Assembly: GCF_013410955.1 (NCBI RefSeq)
Contig: NZ_JACCCG010000004.1
Coordinates: 124,001-188,000, forward strand
Direction of reading: 5' to 3'
Length of the DNA stretch: 64,000 bases
Source: Microbacterium sp. AK009
GTDB taxonomy: Bacteria > Actinomycetota > Actinomycetes > Actinomycetales > Microbacteriaceae
Shown: piece after piece, positions 51,609 to 60,881 of the stretch
Numbering within the stretch: position 1 is the stretch's first letter
Layout of the letters: every line of letters begins with the position of its first letter
Notes under the pieces: model-generated
What the model saw: the letters and a program-made list of their open reading frames with translations, nothing else
The model's database searches: none
Told to the model about the DNA's origin: nothing
Translations under genes and position numbers: made by a program

Positions 51609-52286
51609 TCAGTCCAGCAGGTCGGGTCGGTGGGCGCGCGTGCGGGCGAGGCTCTGCTCGTGGCGCCACCGCGCGATCGCGCCGTGATTGCCGCTCAGGA
51701 GCACCGGGGGAACCTCCCGCCCGCGCCACGAGGCGGGTTTGGTGTAACTCGGGTACTCCAGGAGGCCTGCTTCGTGCGATTCTTCGACAAGGCTCTCGGG
51801 GTTGCCGACCACACCCGGGACCAGGCGCGAGACGGCCTCGACGATCGCCATGGCCGCGACCTCGCCGCCGTTGAGGACGTAGTCGCCGAGACTGATCAAC
51901 CGCACCCGATGGCTCGAGGAGTAGTGATCGATGACGCGCTGATCGATGCCCTCGTACCGTCCGCAGGCGAAGACGATGTGGGCCTCCTCGGCGAGGGCGC
52001 GCGCACCGGGCTGAGCGAAGCGCTCCCCTGCCGGCGACGGAACGATGAGCAGGGCGTCGGGGGTGAGTACCTCGTCGAGTGCCTCACCCCACGGTTCGGG
52101 CTTCATCACCATGCCCGCTCCCCCGCCGTAGGGGGTGTCGTCGACGGTGCGATGGCGGTCGTGCGTCCACGAGCGCAGGTCGTGGACGCGGATGTCGAGG
52201 AGGCCCCGATCACGGGCCTTGCCGATCAGCGAGACGTCGAGGACGTCGAAGAACGCCGGGAAGATCGTGATGATGTCGACGCGCAT
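51609..52286 (-). CDS. trmD: tRNA (guanine37-N1)-methyltransferase
   Basis: A 225-residue SPOUT enzyme. It begins [17 protein letters not shown] and has [15 protein letters not shown] and the SAM-binding trefoil knot [17 protein letters not shown]. Dimeric, acts on tRNAs with G36G37 and prevents frameshifts. ATG at 52286 lies one base past the rimM stop. Confidence 0.95.
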   Translation of the reverse strand: MRVDIITIFPAFFDVLDVSLIGKARDRGLLDIRVHDLRSWTHDRHRTVDDTPYGGGAGMVMKPEPWGEALDEVLTPDALLIVPSPAGERFAQPGARALAEEAHIVFACGRYEGIDQRVIDHYSSSHRVRLISLGDYVLNGGEVAAMAIVEAVSRLVPGVVGNPESLVEESHEAGLLEYPSYTKPASWRGREVPPVLLSGNHGAIARWRHEQSLARTRAHRPDLLD

Positions 52287-52287
52287 G

Positions 52288-52938
52288 TCAGGGGGCGTCC
52301 GGCGGGCCGTCCTCGGCTCCGCCGTCGGGCGCTTCCGCATCCTCCGGGTCACCGGGCAGATCTTCGAACAGCCCGGGAGGCGGGGTCACGGTGACGCGGC
52401 CCGCCGCGATGTCGACCTCGGGGACGATCGCCGAGACGAACGGGACGAGCAGTTCTCGGTCGCCGTCGCCGGTGGGTCGCACGATCAGAAGGTCTTGCGC
52501 GGGAAGGTGGTCGACCCGGATCACCCGCCCGACGACGTGTCCATCGCGGACCACGTCGAGACCGACGAGCTGGTGGTCGTACCATGCGTCGGGTTCGGTC
52601 GACGAAGCGGTCGCGTCCTCATCGATCCAGAGGATGGCGCGGACGAGTCCTTCCGCCGTGGTGCGGTCGTCCACGCCCTCGAAGAACGCGACGGGGTGGG
52701 AGTTCATCCACCGGAACTCGCGGACGGTGAGGGGCTTTCCGTGCCACGGGGAGGTCTCGGGAACCTGCAGCGTGAAGGTCGCACCCGGGACGAACCGCCC
52801 GTCCGGGTCGTCGGTGTACAGCTCGATCTTCAGCGCACCCTTGAGCCCATGGGCCTTGACCAGGCGGCCGACGCGGAGCTGCGTCCGTTCACCCGCACGC
52901 GTGCGCGGAGCGGATGCGGCGGAGCCGTCGGTGGGCAC
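52288..52938 (-). CDS. rimM: Ribosome maturation factor RimM
   Basis: A 216-residue factor for 16S 3' domain assembly with uS19. N-terminal beta barrel ([19 protein letters not shown]), PRC-barrel domain ([31 protein letters not shown]). An N-terminal extension of some 20 residues and an acidic proline-rich tail exceed the usual length. GTG at 52938 fits best; an upstream start would overlap khpA. Confidence 0.92.
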   Translation of the reverse strand: MPTDGSAASAPRTRAGERTQLRVGRLVKAHGLKGALKIELYTDDPDGRFVPGATFTLQVPETSPWHGKPLTVREFRWMNSHPVAFFEGVDDRTTAEGLVRAILWIDEDATASSTEPDAWYDHQLVGLDVVRDGHVVGRVIRVDHLPAQDLLIVRPTGDGDRELLVPFVSAIVPEVDIAAGRVTVTPPPGLFEDLPGDPEDAEAPDGGAEDGPPDAP

Positions 52939-52939
52939 G

Positions 52940-53170
52940 TCAGTCGTCCGCGACGTCGACGCGCACACGGCGTCCGTCTGCAAGAGCGGCGATGAGGGTG
53001 CGAAGGGCCTTGGCCGTGCGGCCACCGCGCCCGATCACCCGTCCGCGATCCTCGGGGTGCACGTGCACCTCGAGCAGGTCGCCGCGAGGCGACGTGGACG
53101 ACTGGATGCGGACGTCGTCAGGGTGATCGACGATCCCCTTGACGATGTGTTCGAGCGCGGCGGCGAGCAC
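52940..53170 (-). CDS. khpA: KH-domain RNA-binding protein KhpA
   Basis: A 76-residue single KH domain with the GRxG-type loop HPEDRGRVIGRGGRTAKAL. KhpA pairs with KhpB in Gram-positives. The position between rpsP and rimM is conserved. Start GTG at 53170, with no strong ribosome site; coupling to rpsP, 13 bases away, is likely. Confidence 0.9.
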   Translation of the reverse strand: MLAAALEHIVKGIVDHPDDVRIQSSTSPRGDLLEVHVHPEDRGRVIGRGGRTAKALRTLIAALADGRRVRVDVADD

Positions 53171-53183
53171 GGCGATGAGGTGC

Positions 53184-53606
53184 TTACTCGGCGGCGGCGT
53201 CGGCGGGAGCCTCGGCCTCGGCGGCGGGAGCCTCGGCGGACTCCGCAGCCTTCTTCTCGGCCTTGGGCTTCACGACGGAGGACTTCGACGAGTCCAGCTC
53301 GAAAGCCGGCTTGTCCTCACGCGTCTTCACCGTCGAGGTCGCGTCCTTGTCGCCCTTGAAGGTGCCCCAGTCGCCGGTCAGCTTGAGGATCGCGCGCACC
53401 TGCTCGGTCGGCTGGGCGCCGACACCGAGCCAGTACTGTGCCCGCTCGGAGTCGACCTCGATGAACGAGGGCTCCTCGGTGGGGTGGTACTTGCCGATCT
53501 CTTCGATGACACGACCGTCGCGCTTGGTGCGCGAGTCGGCGACGACGATGCGGTAGTAGGGCGCGCGGATCTTTCCCAGGCGCTTCAGACGGATCTTGAC
53601 AGCCAC
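53184..53606 (-). CDS. rpsP: Ribosomal protein bS16
   Basis: A 140-residue protein. The S16 core ([36 protein letters not shown]) spans about 85 residues; the remaining tail is alanine/glutamate/lysine-rich, as with S2 in this genome. GTG at 53606 has AGGAGAATC upstream. A 33-base inverted-repeat region lies in its leader. Confidence 0.95.
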   Translation of the reverse strand: MAVKIRLKRLGKIRAPYYRIVVADSRTKRDGRVIEEIGKYHPTEEPSFIEVDSERAQYWLGVGAQPTEQVRAILKLTGDWGTFKGDKDATSTVKTREDKPAFELDSSKSSVVKPKAEKKAAESAEAPAAEAEAPADAAAE

Positions 53607-53697
53607 GATTCTCCTGAATGTGTGGAAGGGATGAACTGGTCGACCGGGAGGTGGGGTGCAACACCCGGTGGAAGCTCTATGGAGGACGGCGGGCTGG

Positions 53698-53730
53698 ATA
53701 GAGGGTCGAGTCCGGCGTCCGACCCTCTAT
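53698..53730. repeat. Perfect 11-base inverted repeat before rpsP and ybdK
   Basis: ATAGAGGGTCG (53698-53708) and CGACCCTCTAT (53720-53730), 11-base spacer, in the 189-base divergent gap. A CAGAAT box for rpsP (minus strand) overlaps its right edge, so it can form a hairpin at the very start of the rpsP RNA or act as an operator. Confidence 0.6.
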
Positions 53731-53795
53731 TCTGCCAGACGACACGAACAGTCGCGAACCGTCGAGCCGTCGTGTCGGCGTGCCACACTGGGCGC

Positions 53796-54965
53796 ATGAC
53801 GGAGCCCTTCGCCCGGTCGGCCCGGTCCACCGTGGGGATCGAATGGGAGCTGATGCTCGCCGACGGCGAGACGGGCGACCTCGTGCCCCGGGCGCCCGAG
53901 GTTCTCGATGCGCTGGGCGAGGACGCAGCGCTCGAGCGTTACACCATCACCCAAGAGCTTCTGACGAACACGATCGAACTCACCAGCGGGATCGGCGACA
54001 CCGTCGCCGCCGCCGTCGATGACATCGGCGATGCGATCGCGGCGGTGCGGACGGCCACCGACCCCCGGGGCATCGAGCTGCTGTGCGCGGGCAGTCACCC
54101 GTTCGCGCAGTGGTACAACCAGGAGGTCACCGACAAGACCCGCTACCACAGCCTCATCGAGCGCACCCAGTGGTGGGGCCGGAACATGATGATCTGGGGC
54201 ATCCACGTGCATGTCGGCGTGGAGGACGTGGCCAAGGTCTTCCCGATCATCAATGCGCTGACCGTGTACCTTCCGCACCTGCAGGCACTTTCCGCCTCCT
54301 CCCCCTTCTGGGCCGGGGAGCGCACAGGGTACGCCTCGAACCGGGCGCTGGTCTTCCAGCAGCTGCCGACGGCGGGGCTGCCGTGGCCGCTTCCCGACTG
54401 GGCGGCGTTCGAGCACTACCTGGACGACATGATCTCCACGGGGGTGATGGAGGATGCCACCGAGGTGCGCTGGGACATCCGACCCGCGCCCCGCTGGGGG
54501 ACCATCGAGGTGCGGGCCTGCGACGGCATGTCGACGCTTCCCGAGCTCGCCGCGGTGGCCGCATTCGTGCAGGTCATGGTCGAGCACTTCTCGCGCGTTC
54601 TCGACGCGGGCGGAGAACTCACCGGCATCCAGCCGTGGTTCGTGCGGGAGAACAAATGGCGCGCCGCGCGCTATGGACTGGACGCGCGGGTCATCGTCGA
54701 CCGCGAGGGCACCCAGGTGCCCGTGCGCGATCATCTGGCGGCCACGCTCGACGAGGTGGCCGAGATCGCCGTCGAACTCAAGTGCGCGCGGGAATTCGCG
54801 GGGCTCGAGCGCATCCTCGCCGGCGGTGCCAGCTACGCCCGTCAGCTGCTGGTCGCCGAGGCCGCCGGCGGCGATCTGCGGGAGGTCGTGCATCACCTCA
54901 TCCGGGAGTTCCGCGCCGGTCCGACGCTGCGCGAGCACCTGGCCTCACTGAGCGTCGGCGGTTGA
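53796..54965 (+). CDS. Glutamate-cysteine ligase family 2 (YbdK-type carboxylate-amine ligase)
   Basis: A 389-residue enzyme of the GCS2 family, with TVGIEWELMLAD near the start, ICLCAGSHPFA-type strand (here IELLCAGSHPFAQW), GIHVHVGVEDV and RPAPRWGTIEVRACDGM. Family members form gamma-glutamyl bonds weakly; the true substrate is unknown. ATG at 53796; CACACT 6 bases upstream suggests a leaderless transcript. Its insertion separates rpsP from ffh. Confidence 0.82.
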   Translation: MTEPFARSARSTVGIEWELMLADGETGDLVPRAPEVLDALGEDAALERYTITQELLTNTIELTSGIGDTVAAAVDDIGDAIAAVRTATDPRGIELLCAGSHPFAQWYNQEVTDKTRYHSLIERTQWWGRNMMIWGIHVHVGVEDVAKVFPIINALTVYLPHLQALSASSPFWAGERTGYASNRALVFQQLPTAGLPWPLPDWAAFEHYLDDMISTGVMEDATEVRWDIRPAPRWGTIEVRACDGMSTLPELAAVAAFVQVMVEHFSRVLDAGGELTGIQPWFVRENKWRAARYGLDARVIVDREGTQVPVRDHLAATLDEVAEIAVELKCAREFAGLERILAGGASYARQLLVAEAAGGDLREVVHHLIREFRAGPTLREHLASLSVGG

Positions 54966-54977
54966 ACGGTCGTCGGC

Positions 54978-55844
54978 TCACGCCGGACGGTGGCGCCCCT
55001 GTGCCACGGCGGTCACGATGGCATCGAGGACCGTCGGCCAGGCGAAGAGGATCTGCGCGTAGTCGAACCGCAGGACGGTGTAGCCGCGGAGGACCAGACG
55101 TGCGTCACCCGCGATGTCACGTCGTCGCTGCACCGGGTCGAGGTGGTGCTTCCCGTCGATCTGGACCACCAGACGCTCACCGATGAGGAGGTCGACGGGA
55201 CGTCCGTCCAGAACCGCCTGCTGCGTCATGCGCAGCCCGAGGGGGCGCAGCCGGTGCACGACGAACGTCTCCAGCCCGGAGTCGGACAGGATCACCGCGG
55301 CGTCGACCAGTGCACGGGCTGACGCTGATCGCCATGTCACCGCGCGCAGCACCTCGACGGTCGTCAGTCCGCGGTTCAGGGCGGACTCCCACACGCTCAG
55401 CGCCTCCGCGCGCGGCTGACAGCCCGCGACGTGGAACAGCATGTTGACGAGCGACTCCACGACCGTCCGGGAAGATTCCGGAGCCGGTCCGATCGACCAG
55501 TGCAGGATCAGCCCGCTGCTCTCGAGGCGCGACGCGTTCGGTGGCACCGCCACGTGGGCGCCGGGTGCGTCCGGCACCCAGAGCCCGGCGCGTCGGGCGG
55601 CACTGATACACGCCACTCTCCCGCCCACGCGGACGGCCGCCAGCTCCTCCGCCTCCGCCTTCCGCGTGTACAGCCAGACTCGTCGGAGTCGTCGGACGAG
55701 GTCTCGCGCGCCGGCACCATCCACGGCCCGACGCCCGAAACCGGCCTCGCGCACGTCCGTGGCGTGAGCAAGTCCACCGCGGTCGTCGATCCACCGTTCG
55801 AGTCGCCGTGCGTGATCCACGTCGTCAGCGTGCCGCGCACGCAC
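54978..55844 (-). CDS. DUF559-type nuclease with N-terminal AbiEi-like winged helix
   Basis: A 288-residue protein. The N terminus (residues about 20-60) looks like the AbiEi/Sir2-type winged helix (GLAHATDVREAGFGRRAVDG). The C terminus (about 205-285) is a Vsr-like PD-(D/E)xK domain: RPVDLLIGERLVVQIDGKHH, then RRRDIAGDARLVLRGYTVLRF. Such proteins are common and multi-copy in Microbacteriaceae and their role is unknown. The start is GTG at 55844 or an in-frame GTG at 55820. The two-box element ends 22 bases upstream, which groups it with the DNA-uptake genes. Confidence 0.75.
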   Translation of the reverse strand: MRARHADDVDHARRLERWIDDRGGLAHATDVREAGFGRRAVDGAGARDLVRRLRRVWLYTRKAEAEELAAVRVGGRVACISAARRAGLWVPDAPGAHVAVPPNASRLESSGLILHWSIGPAPESSRTVVESLVNMLFHVAGCQPRAEALSVWESALNRGLTTVEVLRAVTWRSASARALVDAAVILSDSGLETFVVHRLRPLGLRMTQQAVLDGRPVDLLIGERLVVQIDGKHHLDPVQRRRDIAGDARLVLRGYTVLRFDYAQILFAWPTVLDAIVTAVAQGRHRPA

Positions 55845-55866
55845 CGCCTCCCGCGGCCCGGGGGCG

Positions 55867-55910
55867 GATCTGTGGACGAGTCGGCTCGACGAGCCGGTGT
55901 GCAGGAGAGG
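55867..55910 (-). promoter_or_regulatory. Two-box upstream element, copy 3 (DUF559 gene)
   Basis: Minus strand: left box CCTCTCCTGCACACCGG (55910-55894), 16-base gap, right box GTCCACAGATC (55877-55867). The right box and the CACCGG end are shared with the M23 copy; the CCTCTCCTGCACA core is shared with the ssb and yraN copies. Confidence 0.65.
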
Positions 55911-56052
55911 TGGCAGCCGTCCGTGGGCTCGCAGCCGGCGTGCGCCGTTTCGTGCGTACGTCAGAACAGGAAGGTCGCGCGAGATCAGGCGGAATCACCG
56001 CGGATCATCCTGATCCGACGCTCATCTCCTGTTCTCGTGCCCGGGCCAGGGG

Positions 56053-56093
56053 GTGAGGGCGAGGGTGAGGGGTGAGGGGTGAGGGGTGAGGGG
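56053..56093. repeat. TGAGGGG tandem repeat after ffh
   Basis: Four perfect head-to-tail TGAGGGG units at 56066-56093, preceded by degenerate ones. The strand is G-rich and could form a G-quadruplex. It lies 6 bases from the ffh stop, in the 255-base gap between ffh and the DUF559 gene. Confidence 0.75.
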
Positions 56094-56099
56094 ACGGGG

Positions 56100-57677
56100 T
56101 CAGCCCCGGCCGAGGAGCTTCTGGAGTTCGGCGAGATCCTCGGCGCTCGGCGTGCCGCCCGCTCCTCCGGCGCCGGCCCCGCCGCCCAGGCCGAACCCGG
56201 TCCCCGTGGGCGAGGCGGGTGCCGACGCGGCGATCCCCGCGTTCTCGGCCGCCCGCTTCGCGGGGTTCCCCGACCGCGACCCCTTCTGCTTCTGCTGCTT
56301 GCCGCGTTTGGCCGACGCGCCGGGGCGCCCCGCGCCCGGCACCGGGCCCATGCCCGGGATGTTGGGCACACCGCCGCGGGCGACGGTCTTCATCATCTTC
56401 GCGGCCTGCTCGAAGCGCTGGACGAGCTGGTTGACGTCGGTGACCGTCATCCCCGACCCTCGGGCGATGCGCAGACGCCGGGAACCGTTGAGGACCTTCG
56501 GATTGCGCCGCTCCCCCGGTGTCATGGAACGGATGATCGCCTCGGTGCGATCGATCTCACGCTCGTCGAAGTCGTCGAGCTGCTGCTTCATTCCCCCCAT
56601 GCCCGGGAGCATCCCGAGCATCTTCTTCATCGAGCCCATCTTCTTGAGCTGCTGCATCTGCTCCAGGAAGTCCTCGAGGGTGAACTGCTCGGTCGCGATC
56701 TTCTCCGCGACCTTGCGCGCCTCCTCTTCGTCGAACGCCTGCTGCGCCTGCTCGATGAGGGTGAGGATGTCACCGAGATCGAGGATCCGCGAGGCCATCC
56801 GGTCGGGGTGGAACGCTTCGACGTCGTCGAGTCCTTCTCCGGTCGAGGCGAAGATGATGGGCCGGCCGGTGACGGATGCGACGGACAGGGCCGCGCCGCC
56901 TCGCGCGTCGCCATCGAGCTTGGACAGGACGACACCGGTGAAGTCCACGCCGTCCTGGAAGGCCTTGGCGGTGTTGACCGCATCCTGTCCGATCATCGCG
57001 TCGATGACGAAGAGGACCTCGTCGGGGTCGGTGGCCCGGCGGATGTTCGCCGCCTGCTTCATGAGCTCCGCATCCACACCGAGGCGGCCCGCGGTGTCGA
57101 TGATCACCACGTCGTGCTGCTGGCGCCGCGCGACCTCGACCCCGTCGGTCGCGACCCGCACGGGGTCGCCCACGCCGTTGCCGGGCTCGGGGGCGTACAC
57201 CGCGGCGCCGGCCTGGCGTCCGACGACCTGCAGCTGGTTCACGGCGTTCGGTCGCTGCAGGTCGGCGGCGACGAGAAGCGGCGTGTGCCCGTCCTTCTCG
57301 AGCATCCTGGCCAGCTTGCCGGCGAAGGTCGTCTTCCCCGATCCCTGCAGGCCCGCAAGCATGATGACCGTGGGCGGGTTCTTGGCGAACTGCAGCCGAC
57401 GCTGCTGGCCGCCGAGGATGCCGATGAGCTCCTCATTGACGATCTGCACCACCTGCTGGGCGGGGTTCAGCGCGCGATTGACCTCGTCGCCCAGGGCGCG
57501 TTCGCGGATCTTCGCGGTGAACTCCTTGACCACCGGGAGCGCGACGTCGGCGTCCAGAAGCGCCCGGCGGATCTCCCGCACCGTCCCATCGACATCAGCG
57601 GGGGTGAGCTTGCCCTTCGTGCGCAGATTGCGGAAGGTCTCAGTGAGCCGGTCGGAGAGCGTGCCGAAGGTAGCCAT
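56100..57677 (-). CDS. ffh: Signal recognition particle protein Ffh
   Basis: A 525-residue SRP GTPase. N domain, G domain with GLQGSGKTTFAGKLA, DTAGRLGVDAELM and KLDGDARGGAA, then the methionine-rich M domain (MQQLKKMGSMKKMLGMLPGM), which binds signal peptides and SRP RNA. The C-terminal glycine/alanine-rich tail is a typical actinobacterial addition. ATG at 57677. Partner FtsY is at 61459. Confidence 0.96.
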   Translation of the reverse strand: MATFGTLSDRLTETFRNLRTKGKLTPADVDGTVREIRRALLDADVALPVVKEFTAKIRERALGDEVNRALNPAQQVVQIVNEELIGILGGQQRRLQFAKNPPTVIMLAGLQGSGKTTFAGKLARMLEKDGHTPLLVAADLQRPNAVNQLQVVGRQAGAAVYAPEPGNGVGDPVRVATDGVEVARRQQHDVVIIDTAGRLGVDAELMKQAANIRRATDPDEVLFVIDAMIGQDAVNTAKAFQDGVDFTGVVLSKLDGDARGGAALSVASVTGRPIIFASTGEGLDDVEAFHPDRMASRILDLGDILTLIEQAQQAFDEEEARKVAEKIATEQFTLEDFLEQMQQLKKMGSMKKMLGMLPGMGGMKQQLDDFDEREIDRTEAIIRSMTPGERRNPKVLNGSRRLRIARGSGMTVTDVNQLVQRFEQAAKMMKTVARGGVPNIPGMGPVPGAGRPGASAKRGKQQKQKGSRSGNPAKRAAENAGIAASAPASPTGTGFGLGGGAGAGGAGGTPSAEDLAELQKLLGRG

Positions 57678-57738
57678 GGTCCGGCAATTCTACGCCGTGG
57701 GTCGGCGGCGCCCTCGCGCGCGGGAGTCGCCGGTGACC

Positions 57739-58710
57739 TCACTCGGGGCCGAGCTCCTGGAACACCGTGAGCTGCACGCCGTCGGGGCCCCGGAGCCGTG
57801 CGTTGCGGGAGCGCCACGGGGTCTCGGTGGGCGGGGCCTCCAGACGGGCGCCGGCGTGCACGAGCGCCTGCGTCTCCGCTTCGACATCGCCGACTTCGAG
57901 TGCCACGCGCATCCCGTCGCTCTCCACGCCGTCGGTTTCGACCGCATCGATGAGGCGCACCTGCGCCGTATTCGCCAGCTCCAGCGTCGCCCGGCCAGCG
58001 TCGAGGATCGCCACGCGTGCGCCGTCCGGGCCTTCGAACGCCTCAGCCTCGGGCATCCCGAGCACGTCACGGTAGAACGACAGCGCCCCGTCGAGATCGG
58101 CCGAGCGGACGACCAACCGGAGTTGACGCACACCCCCCTGCGCCGGCAGCAGGGGCGCGACGACCCCGACGGCGTCATCGAGGGTCCGCGAGAGCGAGGT
58201 GCGCCCCGGACCCGCGGCCGCCCATGCGCGCACCGCGGCGAGCACCGCTCCCCCGACAGCGGCTCCGACGACGTCTGCCGCGAGCGGGTCGGCCCCGGAC
58301 TGCAGCGCAGCGGATACCGATCGGCCGATGCGCGCCGCACGAACGGCCGACTCGCGATCCAACTCGTCCTCGAGTCCCATCGCTCTCGCGTTGGCCATCG
58401 CGAGCGCCAGGGTGTCGGGGGCGAATCCCGCCGCGAACGCGCGCAAGGCCGTCCGCACATGCGGCGCGCCCGACTCCCCCGCATCGAGACGGGTGCGAAG
58501 GGCGTCCACCCGCGCGTCGAAACTCGACCAGAGGATGTCCGATTTGGACGTGAAGTAGTTGAAGAAGCTCGACCGCGAGACACCGGCACGCAAGGCGATG
58601 TCGACGATGGATGTCGCCTCGTAGCCGCGCTCGAAGAACAGCTCGCACGCGGCCTCGGCGATGGTCGCAGGAGACGAGAGCTTCGGACGCCCGGCGCGCG
58701 GCTCAGTCAT
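57739..58710 (-). CDS. TetR-family regulator fused to a VOC (glyoxalase-like) domain
   Basis: A 323-residue protein. Residues about 10-60 are a TetR helix-turn-helix (IAEAACELFFERGYEATSI, AGVSRSSFFNYFTSK), followed by the helical ligand domain to about residue 190. From about residue 200 to the end is a VOC domain (VRQLRLVVRSADLDGALSFY, LGMPEAEAFEGPDGARVAIL, LRGPDGVQLTVFQ). VOC folds bind small molecules or metals, so this could be a second sensor or a resistance domain. It diverges from lipB, with a perfect palindrome between them. ATG at 58710. Confidence 0.88.
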   Translation of the reverse strand: MTEPRAGRPKLSSPATIAEAACELFFERGYEATSIVDIALRAGVSRSSFFNYFTSKSDILWSSFDARVDALRTRLDAGESGAPHVRTALRAFAAGFAPDTLALAMANARAMGLEDELDRESAVRAARIGRSVSAALQSGADPLAADVVGAAVGGAVLAAVRAWAAAGPGRTSLSRTLDDAVGVVAPLLPAQGGVRQLRLVVRSADLDGALSFYRDVLGMPEAEAFEGPDGARVAILDAGRATLELANTAQVRLIDAVETDGVESDGMRVALEVGDVEAETQALVHAGARLEAPPTETPWRSRNARLRGPDGVQLTVFQELGPE

Positions 58711-58753
58711 GACTTCACCCTAGAACGCGCGGGCACGCTGCATAGGAAGCGTA

Positions 58754-58774
58754 TTGTTGGACGCGGTCCAACAA
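58754..58774. promoter_or_regulatory. Perfect 21-base palindrome, candidate TetR-VOC operator
   Basis: TTGTTGGAC (58754-58762), GCG, GTCCAACAA (58766-58774) in the 77-base gap between the TetR-VOC and lipB genes. The size and symmetry are right for a TetR dimer. It ends 13 bases before lipB and 43 bases before the regulator, so it probably overlaps both promoters. Confidence 0.75.
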
Positions 58775-58787
58775 GAAAGGCGCCTCC

Positions 58788-59426
58788 GTGCTCGAAACGA
58801 TGACCGTGGGGCTCGACCCCGACTTCGTCCCCTACGCCGACGCGTGGCACCTGCAGCGGCGTATCCACGCGGAGGTGGTGCGCGCAGAGCGGGCGGACAC
58901 CCTGCTGCTGCTCGAGCACGAGCCGGTCTTCACCGCCGGCAGGCGCACCGAACCGCAGGAGCGCCCCACCGACGGCACCCCTGTCATCGACGTCGACCGC
59001 GGCGGCAAGATCACGTGGCACGGCCCCGGTCAACTCGTCGGGTATCCCATCGTCCGCCTCCCGGAGCCCGTCGATGTCGTGGCCCACGTCCGGCGCCTCG
59101 AGCGCCTCCTCATCACGGCCCTCGCTCGCCTCGGCGTCGAAGGATTTCAGGTGGACGGTCGAAGCGGGGTGTGGGTCAGGCGGCCCCTCTCGACCGACAA
59201 GGTGGCCGCCATCGGCGTCCGCGTCGAGCGCGGGGTCACCATGCACGGGTTCGCGATCAACTGCGACAACTCCCTCGCACCCTTCCGTCAGATCATCCCC
59301 TGCGGCATCGCCGACGCCGGAGTGACGACCATCAGCGAGGTCACCGGGGTGGAGACGTCGCCCCGCGACATCCTTCCGACCGTCACCGAGGTCTTCCTCG
59401 CCGCCGAGCAGGCGGTGGCGGCATGA
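58788..59426 (+). CDS. lipB: Octanoyl-ACP:protein N-octanoyltransferase
   Basis: A 212-residue enzyme that moves octanoate from ACP to lipoyl domains of 2-oxo-acid dehydrogenases and glycine cleavage H. The catalytic cysteine is in [14 protein letters not shown] and the lysine in [28 protein letters not shown] is conserved. GTG at 58788 has AAAGG upstream; ATG at 58800 is possible. Overlaps lipA by four bases. Confidence 0.95.
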   Translation: MLETMTVGLDPDFVPYADAWHLQRRIHAEVVRAERADTLLLLEHEPVFTAGRRTEPQERPTDGTPVIDVDRGGKITWHGPGQLVGYPIVRLPEPVDVVAHVRRLERLLITALARLGVEGFQVDGRSGVWVRRPLSTDKVAAIGVRVERGVTMHGFAINCDNSLAPFRQIIPCGIADAGVTTISEVTGVETSPRDILPTVTEVFLAAEQAVAA

Positions 59427-60424
59427 GCGCGGCGGCACCCGACGGCCGGCGCCTCCTGCGACTGGAGGTGCGCAACGCCCAGACGCCGATCGAGCGGAAG
59501 CCCGAGTGGATCCGCACGAAGGCGAAGATGGGTCCGGAGTACACCGCCCTGCAGGGGCTGGTGAAGGACGAGGGCCTGCACACCGTGTGCCAGGAGGCGG
59601 GCTGCCCGAACATCTACGAGTGCTGGGAGGATCGCGAGGCCACCTTCCTCATCGGTGGCTCGCAGTGCACCCGTCGGTGCGACTTCTGTCAGATCGACAC
59701 GGGGAAGCCAGCCGATTACGACACCGACGAGCCCCGGCGCGTCGCGGAGAGCGTGCAGCGGATGCAGCTGCGCTACGCCACGGTGACCGGGGTCGCCCGT
59801 GACGACCTTCCGGACGGCGGTGCCTGGCTCCACGCCGAGACCGTGCGCCGCATCCATGCCGACAATCCCGGAACGGGCGTCGAGATCCTCGCCACGGACT
59901 TCAACGGTGTACCGAGTCTGCTGGAGGAGGTGTTCGACTCCCGCCCGGAGGTCTTCGCACACAACGTCGAGACGGTCCCCCGGATCTTCAAGCGGATCCG
60001 TCCGGCGTTCCGCTACGAACGTTCCCTCGGCGTTCTGACGATGGCGCGCGAGTCGGGGCTGATCACGAAGTCGAACCTCATCCTCGGAATGGGTGAGACG
60101 CCCGGCGAAGTCCTGGAGGCGCTGCAGGATCTGCACGATGCCGGCACCGACATCATCACGATCACGCAGTATCTCCGTCCCTCGCCCCGACACCTTCCGG
60201 TGGACCGCTGGGTCAAGCCCGACGAGTTCGTCGAGTTCAAGCAGGCTGCGGAGGAGATCGGCTTCCTCGGTGTGCTGGCGGGACCCCTCGTGCGCTCGTC
60301 GTATCGGGCGGGTCGCCTGTGGGCGCAGTCGATGATCTCCAAAGGCCGCGAGATACCTGCCGTTCTCGCCCACCTCGCGCGCGATATCGCCTCGGAGGGG
60401 GTGTCCTTCGCGCAAGCGGTGTGA
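59423..60424 (+). CDS. lipA: Lipoyl synthase
   Basis: A 333-residue radical-SAM enzyme that inserts two sulfurs into octanoyl chains. The auxiliary cluster cysteines are in [12 protein letters not shown], and the radical-SAM cysteines are in [20 protein letters not shown] near the end holds the conserved serine that binds the auxiliary cluster. ATG at 59423 overlaps lipB. Confidence 0.96.
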   Translation: MSAAAPDGRRLLRLEVRNAQTPIERKPEWIRTKAKMGPEYTALQGLVKDEGLHTVCQEAGCPNIYECWEDREATFLIGGSQCTRRCDFCQIDTGKPADYDTDEPRRVAESVQRMQLRYATVTGVARDDLPDGGAWLHAETVRRIHADNPGTGVEILATDFNGVPSLLEEVFDSRPEVFAHNVETVPRIFKRIRPAFRYERSLGVLTMARESGLITKSNLILGMGETPGEVLEALQDLHDAGTDIITITQYLRPSPRHLPVDRWVKPDEFVEFKQAAEEIGFLGVLAGPLVRSSYRAGRLWAQSMISKGREIPAVLAHLARDIASEGVSFAQAV

Positions 60425-60431
60425 GCCCGCC

Positions 60432-60860
60432 TCAACGCGGCCAGATGTAGGGGAGATCGTCGGGGATATCGCCGAAGAAGGGCCGGTAGTGTTCGGGGTC
60501 CTTCCGCATCAGGTTGGATCGGTGCGCGAGGTGGAACGCCTCATCGCCGAGCCAGGGCGGCATCGGGATCGCGTCCTGGGGCAGGCCTTCGACCTCGGGC
60601 GCGAAGGCGAGGACGAGCGGCCGCACGGTGTCTGATCCGCCGCCCGCGATCCACGTATCCGTGATGATCAGCCCGTACGCGACCAGGGCGGGGAGGTGGT
60701 CGCGCCACATCCGTGCCGCCGGGTGGTTCCGCCACCCGTAATCGGGAATCGTGACGGCGCGGAGCAGCTGCAGGGTCTCCACCCGCTGCTTCCCCAGCCG
60801 CCGGCGATCGAGGACCCGGGCCGATTCGACGAACCCCGGGTAAGAAAGGAAGGTCTGCAC
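60432..60860 (-). CDS. MSMEG_6728/TIGR02328 family protein
   Basis: A 142-residue soluble protein starting MQTFLSYPGFVESARVLDR and RRLGKQRVETLQLLRA, with FHLAHRSNLMRKDPEHYRP near the end. These motifs match a family distantly similar to pyrimidine-dimer glycosylases of the T4 endonuclease V type; activity is unproven. Start GTG at 60860. Confidence 0.75.
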   Translation of the reverse strand: MQTFLSYPGFVESARVLDRRRLGKQRVETLQLLRAVTIPDYGWRNHPAARMWRDHLPALVAYGLIITDTWIAGGGSDTVRPLVLAFAPEVEGLPQDAIPMPPWLGDEAFHLAHRSNLMRKDPEHYRPFFGDIPDDLPYIWPR

Positions 60861-60881
60861 GAGGCCAGCGTGACGGCGACG

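Noticed and set aside
56053-56093. Possible CRISPR-like array
   Set aside because: Units are 7 bases long without spacers, so it is a simple tandem repeat.
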